Source of the DNA: Ktedonobacter sp. 13_1_20CM_4_53_11
Lineage (GTDB): Bacteria; Chloroflexota; Ktedonobacteria; Ktedonobacterales; Ktedonobacteraceae
NCBI GenBank assembly: GCA_001919995.1
Contig: MNIY01000139.1
Coordinates: forward strand, 1 to 10,137
Direction of reading: 5' to 3'
DNA length: 10,137 nucleotides
Shown: piece by piece, positions 1 to 5,353 of the stretch
Numbering within the stretch: the first letter of the stretch is position 1
Layout of the letters: each line of letters begins with the position of its first letter
Translations under genes and position numbers: made by a program
Notes under the pieces: model-generated
The model's input: only the letters and a program-made list of their open reading frames with translations
Database searches by the model: none
Told to the model about the DNA's origin: nothing

Positions 1-426
1 GTTAAAGGCGGGACGGCACGTCATCTCGAAAGACAGCGAGCCAGTAACGACGTGGACTGCTCGCATGATGCCATGCCGATCGGTGGGACTGGTCGCCTGT
101 TGAATGGGCATGAAATCCGTCACTTCTCCCACGCCGGTTTCCGTCAGAAAGCGGGTCACGAGGATATTGGTATCTGGGAGATACAGTTGTTTTCGACTCT
201 CTCCAGACGTGTCCCGTGGCTCGATCTGGAAGTATCCCCCCTTTTCAGCATCGAGTAATGCGCCAAAGACGCTGGGAGCATCGAAGGCGGGGACGCAGTA
301 CCAATCAATCGACCCATTTTTACCGACGAGCGCAACGGTGTGGAGATCACCAATGATCCCATAATCTTCGATCGGCAAATAAGTTCTCACACCGGAGATA
401 CTTTGTTTTTGCTCCTGAGTTACCAT
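1..426 (-). CDS. Glycoside hydrolase family 15 (trehalase/glucoamylase-like), N-terminal part, cut by left window edge
   Basis: The minus strand is open from an ATG at 426 to base 1 (142 codons, no stop), so the C-terminal part, including the catalytic (alpha/alpha)6 barrel, lies outside the window. The translation carries the hallmark start of trehalase-like GH15 proteins: [12 protein letters not shown] (residues 19-30) followed by [20 protein letters not shown] (35-54), then a beta-rich stretch with FQIEP and [11 protein letters not shown]. Known family members hydrolyse alpha-glucosidic bonds of trehalose, maltose or oligosaccharides with inversion, releasing glucose; the substrate cannot be read from this fragment. 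The start is supported by AAAGGA about 7 nt upstream on the minus strand. The gene diverges from cydA across a long intergenic region. Family assignment is firm; whether the distal part is intact is unknown. Confidence 0.88.
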   Translation of the reverse strand, partial: MVTQEQKQSISGVRTYLPIEDYGIIGDLHTVALVGKNGSIDWYCVPAFDAPSVFGALLDAEKGGYFQIEPRDTSGESRKQLYLPDTNILVTRFLTETGVGEVTDFMPIQQATSPTDRHGIMRAVHVVTGSLSFEMTCRPAFN

Positions 427-515
427 ATGTTTATCCTTTCGTGTGGCGCTTCAAAAATTCAGTGGCAAAGAGAGCCCTGAACCACATTCAGCAGTGGTAC
501 ATGTTTAAAGCACTC

Positions 516-544
516 ACTATCCTGTCTACCAGTTTACTTGTCTA
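516..544 (-). promoter_or_regulatory. Candidate sigma-70-type promoter for the GH15 gene
   Basis: On the minus strand TAGACA (539-544) and GATAGT (516-521) are separated by exactly 17 nt. They match TTGACA at five of six and TATAAT at four of six positions. Transcription would start near 509, giving a leader of roughly 80 nt before the ATG at 426. This is pattern matching only; the -10 box is imperfect. Confidence 0.3.
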
Positions 545-690
545 GAGGCGCAATGACATCCTCAAAACACACTATTTTTGCACGTCAGGGAAACGGTCAG
601 GAACGTGGCAGAGTGGATGGTATAGCCTGTTTACACTATACTACTACTACAGTCCCACTTAGAAAGACCCTTGTCTGATATACTAGCGCC

Positions 691-813
691 ATGGCAGCAG
701 AAGAACGAATAGCGCCCTTAGAAGCACAACTGAGCCAGGTTCTCGAGCAATGGGGACACACTCAAGAGGAGTTACGTCAGGCGCAAGGAGTTAGCCACTT
801 GAAGCTCACATAG
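691..813 (+). pseudogene. 40-residue coiled-coil fragment, possible transposase N-terminus remnant
   Basis: ATG at 691 opens a 40-residue frame that begins MAAEERIAPLEAQLSQVLEQ, continues with TQEELRQAQ, and ends at TAG 811-813. The Glu/Gln/Leu-rich heptad-like pattern resembles the coiled-coil leader at the N-terminus of several bacterial transposases (IS66-type proteins among others); that resemblance is from memory of the families, not from a search. Nothing downstream continues a transposase in any frame, so if this is a leader the rest is gone. There is no good Shine-Dalgarno directly upstream, although TATACT (679-684) could act as a -10 box. It might also be a small uncharacterised protein or chance. 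Confidence 0.35.
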
Positions 814-992
814 GGCCCTGCAAGGGAAATAAAGAATCTAGCGCGAATAGTACAGGTGGGGGTATCAACGATCCGCGGTGTGCCCTCGCTCTTGTCGTCC
901 TGCCATTGGATTCGCGATAGTGAGACAGCTGAGGAGGCACCCCCGAACATCTCCCTTTTTTATGCACTAGATGACACAGTGATACAATGGAT

Positions 993-1028
993 ACAAATGA
1001 AACAAGTGAAACAAGTGAAACAAATGAA
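993..1028 (+). repeat. Tandem repeat, four copies of a 9-bp unit
   Basis: Four consecutive 9-mers read ACAAATGAA, ACAAGTGAA, ACAAGTGAA, ACAAATGAA, followed by a fading fifth unit starting ACAAAC. Because the unit is a multiple of three, all frames stay open: one plus frame reads KQV/KQM repeats and another, from the ATG at 987, reads MDTNETSETSETNETN before stopping after about 35 codons. Neither reading has a clear ribosome binding site, so I call it a DNA repeat rather than a gene. Its role is unknown. Confidence 0.7.
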
Positions 1029-1055
1029 ACAAACCTCGTTGGAAATGCACTAGCC

Positions 1056-1068
1056 ACTAGTGTAAACA
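1056..1068 (+). repeat. Copy of 13-bp direct repeat ACTAGTGTAAACA
   Basis: The 13-mer ACTAGTGTAAACA occurs here and again at 1286-1298. Its core TAGTGTAAACA also occurs inverted at 628-638. Three copies of an 11-mer within about 670 bp are very unlikely by chance in non-coding DNA. Possible explanations are an operator half-site or the edge of a dispersed element. Confidence 0.5.
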
Positions 1069-1285
1069 TATCATGCGATCCCTCCCTTTCATGATACTAC
1101 CAATTTCCCCAGCGCCCCAAAACGGTACGTTCTGAGGATGTGTTTTGCTCCTCAAGCCAGTATATTTAAGGAAGCAAGAGTATAGCCGTGCATTGTGTGC
1201 ACAAAGAAAGGTTAGGAATAGCAATCATGGTTCAATCTCTCCCTAAGAGCGTCGTCAGGCGCTCCTGCTCCGTAGGAACAAATGG

Positions 1286-1305
1286 ACTAGTGTAAACACA
1301 CTTGT
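1286..1305 (+). promoter_or_regulatory. Candidate operator dyad just upstream of cydA
   Basis: The repeat copy here forms an imperfect palindrome, ACTAGTGTAAACACACTTGT: eight-base arms around AAAC, with seven of eight pairs matching. It ends five bases before the cydA Shine-Dalgarno, so a bound regulator would be well placed to block transcription or early elongation. A weak TGGACT (1283-1288) and TACAAT (1305-1310), 16 nt apart, overlap it, but a transcript from there would begin almost at the start codon, so that promoter pairing is doubtful. The binding protein is not identifiable. Confidence 0.35.
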
Positions 1306-1324
1306 ACAATAAGGAGAAATGTTT

Positions 1325-2689
1325 ATGTCGAATTTAATCGCTGCACGTGTCCAGATGGGCAATTCACTGGCATTTCATATCGCCTTTGTAGTATTGGCCA
1401 TGGGAATGCCGCTGATGCTCTGTATCGCTGAGGGACTTGCTCTCTGGCATAAAGATCCCGTCTGGATGGCCATTGCCCGTCGCTGGTCCAAAGCCGTCGC
1501 CATGATCTTTATCATCGGCGCCGTCTCCGGCACGGTAATCTCCTTTGAACTCGGTCTGCTCTGGCCCTCCTATACCCAGTTTGCCGGCTCCATCATCGGC
1601 CCGCTGTTTGCCTTTGAGGGTATCTTCTTCTTCACGGAGGCTATCTTTTTGGGCATCTATCTCTACGGCTGGGACCGCCTTTCGCCGCTTGCTCACTGGA
1701 TCTGCTCCTTCCCTATCTGGATCTCTGGCCTTTTCGCCGCCTTCATCATCGTCACGGTGAACTCCTGGATGAATACACCCACCGGCTTTGTGGTTCAAAA
1801 TGGGCAGATCACCGGCATTAATAGCCTCCAGGCCATCTTCAACCCCGCCCAGCCGTACGAGGTGGTGCATATGATCCTGGCCTCTTTTGTCGGGATCGGC
1901 TTCGGTGTTGCAACCGTCTATGCCATCGCCATATTACGCGGCAAGCGTGATGCGTATCACCGCAAAGCCATGCTGCTCGGCATGGTCGTTGGGTTGGTTT
2001 CCATCCCCTTGCAGATGATCGCCGGGGACGCCATCGCTCGCAGCCTGGAGACGCAGCAGCCGGTCAAACTGGCGTCCATGGAGGCCGTCTACACCACCTC
2101 CAATGACGTTCCCCTGCACCTGATGGGTTTTCCCAATGTTCCACAGCAATCCTGGTATACCCAGGGGCTGGTCATTCCCGATGGACTCAGCCTGCTGGTT
2201 GGCTTCAGCCCGGATACCACGGTCCAGGGGCTGAACTCCGTTCCTGCCAATGATCGACCCGGCGATGTCTTGATTCCCATCATCCACCTGGCCTTTGATT
2301 TGATGGTGCTGTTCGGGTCGTTTATCATGCTCGTGGCCTTCGTCTTCTGGATCATCTTCTTCGTGCGCAGAAGCGTCATTCCTGAATACAAATGGTTATT
2401 ATGGAGTATTATTCTGTGCGGACCGATGGCCTTCATCGCTGTCGAATGTGGCTGGGTCGTCACCGAGGAAGGGCGTCAACCGTGGGTCATCTATAATTAC
2501 CTGCGTACCAGTGCAGCCGTCACCACGGCCCCGTACCTCAATTTCACGTTTGGCGTCTTCACCATCATCTATATCCTGATGACGATCATGCTGATCATCC
2601 TGCTGGTGCGCCAGGCGCGTACGCCAATGCCAAAGATGGAATGGGCCGAAGTCACCCGCGTGAGCCCGGTTGAAAAGCCGGCCGTTTGA
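1325..2689 (+). CDS. cydA: Cytochrome bd-type quinol oxidase subunit I (CydA)
   Basis: Integral membrane haem subunit that oxidises quinol and reduces O2 to water at haem d. Family landmarks, numbered from the ATG at 1325: His18 (SLAFH), Glu98 and Glu105 in FEGIFFFTEA near the b595/d haems, His182 (EVVH) and Met327 (FDLMVLFG) as expected b558 ligands, Lys248 and Glu253 in the Q-loop motif KLASME, Glu381 and GRQPW (383-387). At 454 residues with a short segment after the Q-loop motif it belongs to the short Q-loop type, unlike E. coli CydA (522). I prefer the ATG at 1325 over the one at 1319 because AAGGAG (1311-1316) lies 8 nt from the former but only 2 nt from the latter. cydB starts 18 nt after its stop. 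It appears intact and all key residues are present; ligand assignments rest on alignment by eye. Confidence 0.96.
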   Translation: MSNLIAARVQMGNSLAFHIAFVVLAMGMPLMLCIAEGLALWHKDPVWMAIARRWSKAVAMIFIIGAVSGTVISFELGLLWPSYTQFAGSIIGPLFAFEGIFFFTEAIFLGIYLYGWDRLSPLAHWICSFPIWISGLFAAFIIVTVNSWMNTPTGFVVQNGQITGINSLQAIFNPAQPYEVVHMILASFVGIGFGVATVYAIAILRGKRDAYHRKAMLLGMVVGLVSIPLQMIAGDAIARSLETQQPVKLASMEAVYTTSNDVPLHLMGFPNVPQQSWYTQGLVIPDGLSLLVGFSPDTTVQGLNSVPANDRPGDVLIPIIHLAFDLMVLFGSFIMLVAFVFWIIFFVRRSVIPEYKWLLWSIILCGPMAFIAVECGWVVTEEGRQPWVIYNYLRTSAAVTTAPYLNFTFGVFTIIYILMTIMLIILLVRQARTPMPKMEWAEVTRVSPVEKPAV

Positions 2690-2707
2690 GGAAAGGTTGG
2701 TGCTGTT

Positions 2708-3662
2708 ATGACACTGTCTAATGTGCTCCTGAGTATTCTGTGGCTCGCCTTGATCACCTACACGGTCCTCGGTGGCGCCGACTTCGGCGCGGGGATGTTG
2801 GAGCTGTTTGCCGTTGGACCCAGCGGGGCACGCCAGGATGCTCTGATCGTTGATTCCATGGATCCGGTGTGGGAAGCGAATCACGTGTGGCTGATCTTCC
2901 TGCTGGTGGTCTTCTTTACGGCGTTTCCCCCCGCGTTCGCAGACATCAATGTGATTCTCTTTATCCCGTTGATGCTGGCGGTGATCGGGATTGTGTTGCG
3001 TGGCGCGGCCTTTGCCTTTAAAGTGCACGGCATCATTGAAAGAAGCCAGGTCGCCAGGATCTTGAGCCGCATTTTTAGCGTGGCCAGCGCCATGACCCCC
3101 TTCTTCCTGGCCGTGGCGGCGGCAGCCATTGCCAGCGGCCACATACAAATTCAAGGCAAAAACCTGCAAACGAATACAGGATCCGACTGGTTAACGCCGT
3201 TTGCTTTGACCATTGGAGCCATGGCGCTCACCTTGTGTGTGACCATAGCTGCCATCTACCTGCCTGCTCCTGGCGCCATCGGAGGCATCGTTTCTCTGGA
3301 ACGGGATGCTGGATCACGCGATCCCCCTGGTCATTGCGACCGTGCTCATCGGGTTGGCAGCGGCTGCGGCGTTGTGGTTCAAGCGCTACGGGTGGGCACG
3401 AATTTTGATCGTCGCCGTAGCGGCATCCTTGCTTTTGACGTGGGGGGTGTCACAATTCCCCTATCTGATCCCCCCGGATGTGCAGGTGCAAAACGCGGCC
3501 AGCCCCCAGAACACGCAGGCGCTCTTGCTGATTGGCATTATTATCGCCCTGCTCATTGTTGTGCCCTCACTCTGGTTTATGTTCTACGTCTTTAAGGTAA
3601 AGAAAGTGGCGGGTGTGGATGTGGTGGCGCACCCTCCTACCGCTGAGCCTGCTGCTGAGTAA
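2708..3662 (+). pseudogene. cydB: Cytochrome bd-type oxidase subunit II (CydB), disrupted by internal deletion and frame change
   Basis: CydB is the structural membrane partner of CydA. The first part, from ATG 2708, has the family signatures GGADFGAGML (22-31), DPVWEANHVW (52-61) and RGAAFAFK (98-105), and several membrane spans, reading well up to VTIAAIYL (ending at residue 185, base 3262). It then turns into non-CydB sequence and would stop at 3595. The C-terminal half continues in another frame: from about 3264 it reads LLLLAPSEASFLWNGMLDHA and on through SQFPYLIPPDV and LWFMFYVFK to the stop at 3660-3662. In intact CydB a conserved stretch with an acidic linker and an FRxRAL-like helix joins these halves. 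Here roughly 30-40 residues appear missing (estimate from memory), with net loss of 3n+2 bases. Either a real lesion or an assembly error; otherwise it matches CydB well. Confidence 0.85.
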
Positions 3663-3751
3663 TGGAGACGATATGCCTGCGCTCATGCATGCGTCACAGA
3701 GAAAGGCGCACAAGCGAACGCGTGCGTGTAAAGTAACAAGGAGAGAAAGAG

Positions 3752-3925
3752 ATGGAGTTTTTCATTCTCATGATTTCTGTGCCCCTGTTTTTGCTAGTAG
3801 TGCTGCTTTTATCGGTGACCGTGCTGGCAAACTACTCCGGCCGTGAGCCAGCGCAATTGCATCTCAATGAGCAATTGCATCTCAATGAGGAAGTGATAGA
3901 ATCGGGAAAACCGCAAGGAGAGTGA
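3752..3925 (+). CDS. Small single-span membrane protein, candidate CydX/CydS-like bd oxidase small subunit
   Basis: ATG 3752 opens a 57-residue protein preceded by a strong AAGGAG (3738-3743) at 8-nt spacing. It starts MEFFILMISVPLFLLVVLLL, giving one hydrophobic helix (about residues 2-26), followed by a hydrophilic tail of about 30 residues. It lies 89 bp after cydB on the same strand. Established knowledge: bd oxidases carry a one-helix small subunit (CydX in E. coli, CydS in Geobacillus) encoded next to cydAB, and CydS also begins with a Met-polar-aromatic stretch and one span. The position, topology and strong ribosome site fit that role, but the tail is longer than in CydS and no sequence family is proven. 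The tail holds a perfect duplication of QLHLNE. Confidence 0.7.
   Translation: MEFFILMISVPLFLLVVLLLSVTVLANYSGREPAQLHLNEQLHLNEEVIESGKPQGE
3854..3889 (+). repeat. Perfect 18-bp tandem duplication inside the small cyd ORF
   Basis: CAATTGCATCTCAATGAG occurs twice back to back (3854-3871 and 3872-3889) without a mismatch, encoding QLHLNE twice in the frame of the 57-residue protein. Absence of any divergence suggests a recent slippage event, and the multiple of three preserves the frame. Confidence 0.9.
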
Positions 3926-3946
3926 GGATTGCGAATGGCACTCTCC
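3917..3946. terminator. Stem-loop between convergent cyd operon and TMEM175 gene
   Basis: GGAGAGTG (3917-3924) and CACTCTCC (3939-3946) form a perfect 8-bp stem with a 14-nt loop, overlapping the last codons of the small cyd ORF and ending 8 bases before the opposing gene's stop. Its place between convergent genes suits a bidirectional terminator. On the minus strand a TTTT follows a few bases after the stem; on the plus strand there is no clear T run, so intrinsic termination is uncertain. Confidence 0.45.
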
Positions 3947-3953
3947 GATAAAA

Positions 3954-5315
3954 TCACACATCGGCCTCAGCCCGAGCTTCCCTATGCGAGCCGCGCCGGA
4001 CGCGCCTGTAGACCAGGTCGATCACTTCCAGGACAATCACCAGCAGCCAGAAATAGATGGCCAGGTCGTTGCGAAATAAAATAATGGCAATGGAGAGAGT
4101 AAAGATCATCGGGGGCAGTAAGACACGCAATGCGATTGATATGATTTGCGACCCGTCTATCGACTTATCTATGAGCCGGTGTCCTCTGGCTGCATACAAC
4201 CAGATCACGAGGAGCATCAGGCCTGTGACCGCCTGGTTAGAGGCGTAGAGGATGGTCGTAAGCTGCGATTTCGGATAGGTTGCGTGCAGCGTGTTGAAAG
4301 GAGGTTGTAACTCGATGCACAGCAAAAAGGCAAAGTTCAGCCAGATCAACATCATGTTATGGCGTCTGATGACCATGTAGATGCGATGGTGGGAGAGCCA
4401 GTAGAACCCTACGATCAGCAGGCTAAAGCTATACACAGGTAACTCTCCCAGCACCGCGCCCAGCGTCGTCGAAAAAGGCTGATGAATGTTGGACAGGAGT
4501 GTGCCCGTTATAGCTGCAATGAGGAAGGTGATAGCCACCGCTGTCATATTGTCTGTAATCGAGCAGATGCGTGTGGTCCCTTCCAGGTAGCCCGATCCGG
4601 GATGGCGGCGATAATAGAGGCTGCGCAAGGACCACCCCAGGACGTAAAAGGAGAGAAAGATGCCCTCTGCAACCCAGACGTTGTAGAAGGCGATGCCAAT
4701 GGAGAGAAGGGTACCAATTGGGATGACAAACAGTCGAGCCGTGGTGTATCTGAGGTACTCTGGAGGCACCTCTGAATCCAGCAAGTGGTCTACCCTCGCA
4801 ACGACCCACATCAGGAGAAGTGTTGCGCTGGTGACCACTTGCGTGGTAGCGAACACTTGCCAGATAGCCGCCTGGTTGCCGTAGCCGTAGAAAAATACAA
4901 CAGTGACGGGGAGAAAAACGATCGATGCCAGGAACAACACGTTCAACATAATGAAGAGGCTGCTGGATCGCTGCAAATAGGTGAAGATACGGTAGTGCGA
5001 GATCCAGGAACTGGCGACCACGAGATAACTGAAAAGATACACCAGCAGATCGGGCAGGATGGTATGCAAGATGTAGCTCTGCAGCTGAGGCTCGCTCAGG
5101 CCTGCTGAAGGGAGCCGGATGTTCTCAACGAGGAGCGTGAATGCGACTGCTATGACGCAATCGCTGATGCCATAGATGCGCTGGACATTCGATCCTGACT
5201 GAGGTCGAAACGCATCCACAAAAGACGCCTTCTGCTGTGTTCGCGATGCAGGTGCCCGTGTATGCATCGCAGAGGCTGAATCGCCGCTATGTTTCAGTTC
5301 GTCTGTTGGTTCCAC
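3954..5315 (-). CDS. Two-repeat TMEM175/DUF1211-family membrane protein, putative potassium channel
   Basis: TMEM175 proteins are potassium-permeable channels whose first helix carries an RxxxFSD signature. This protein holds two copies in one chain. Numbered from the GTG at 5315, repeat 1 has RIYGISD (46-52) followed by AVAFTLLV, and repeat 2 has RICSITD (249-255) followed by AVAITFLI. Each repeat later shows a WxxH motif (W104/H107 and W306/H309) and a Leu-Asn-rich helix ending before a proline, as in the family. About 12 membrane spans are expected. Most bacterial members have one repeat of around 200 residues; the fused layout resembles animal TMEM175. In both copies the signature Phe is Ile, and in the second Ser is Thr. 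Start: an in-frame TTG at 5372 overlaps the PLD gene by 19 nt but lacks a ribosome site; GTG 5315 has GGAGGAAGAAGG upstream and is preferred. The product is then 453 residues. Ion selectivity is inferred from the family. Confidence 0.85.
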   Translation of the reverse strand: MEPTDELKHSGDSASAMHTRAPASRTQQKASFVDAFRPQSGSNVQRIYGISDCVIAVAFTLLVENIRLPSAGLSEPQLQSYILHTILPDLLVYLFSYLVVASSWISHYRIFTYLQRSSSLFIMLNVLFLASIVFLPVTVVFFYGYGNQAAIWQVFATTQVVTSATLLLMWVVARVDHLLDSEVPPEYLRYTTARLFVIPIGTLLSIGIAFYNVWVAEGIFLSFYVLGWSLRSLYYRRHPGSGYLEGTTRICSITDNMTAVAITFLIAAITGTLLSNIHQPFSTTLGAVLGELPVYSFSLLIVGFYWLSHHRIYMVIRRHNMMLIWLNFAFLLCIELQPPFNTLHATYPKSQLTTILYASNQAVTGLMLLVIWLYAARGHRLIDKSIDGSQIISIALRVLLPPMIFTLSIAIILFRNDLAIYFWLLVIVLEVIDLVYRRVRRGSHREARAEADV

Positions 5316-5353
5316 GGGCGCCTTCTTCCTCCCGATGTTCAGCGACACGACTC

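Larger units (their letters stand above)
427..1324. other. Long intergenic region between divergent GH15 gene and cydA
   Basis: Nearly 900 bp without a convincing full-length gene. It holds a candidate minus-strand promoter (516-544), a 40-codon coiled-coil fragment (691-813), a 9-bp tandem repeat (993-1028), three copies of TAGTGTAAACA (628-638 on the minus strand, 1058-1068 and 1288-1298 on the plus strand), a small inverted repeat TGAGGA/TCCTCA (1133-1154) and the ribosome binding site of cydA. I see no structured RNA and no tRNA. The mixture of a protein fragment with short repeats suggests old insertion or recombination debris that now also carries regulatory sites (inference). Confidence 0.6.

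Noticed and set aside
583..610. Near-direct repeat GTCAGGGAAAC / GTCAGGAAC
   Set aside because: Short and imperfect, with no context suggesting function.
856..1053. 65-codon plus-strand frame ending in KQVKQVKQM repeats
   Set aside because: Repeat-driven reading with no ribosome site or family resemblance. The NET/SET frame from 987 is likewise short and unsupported.
806..1069. 87-codon minus-strand frame with FVSLVSLVS repeats that looks like a membrane helix
   Set aside because: The hydrophobic repeat is just the translation of the 9-bp DNA tandem repeat, and the rest has no protein-like pattern.
1133..1154. Inverted repeat TGAGGA/TCCTCA as a terminator or riboswitch stem
   Set aside because: Only 6 bp with a 10-nt loop, no T run and no upstream gene to terminate.
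1145..1166. TTGCTC and TATATT as a cydA promoter
   Set aside because: Spacing between the boxes is only 10 nt, far from the usual 16-18.
1364..1870. 168-codon minus-strand frame inside cydA
   Set aside because: Antisense shadow of a conserved cydA region; low-complexity charged composition and no ribosome site.
2399..3169. 256-codon minus-strand frame opposite cydA/cydB
   Set aside because: The translation is rich in His, Gln, Asp and Gly with no family signal, while the plus strand encodes clear CydA and CydB. It is an antisense shadow.
3613..3846. 77-codon plus-strand frame spanning the cydB end and the small ORF
   Set aside because: Out of frame with both. The frame from ATG 3752 has the strong Shine-Dalgarno and a clean membrane helix.
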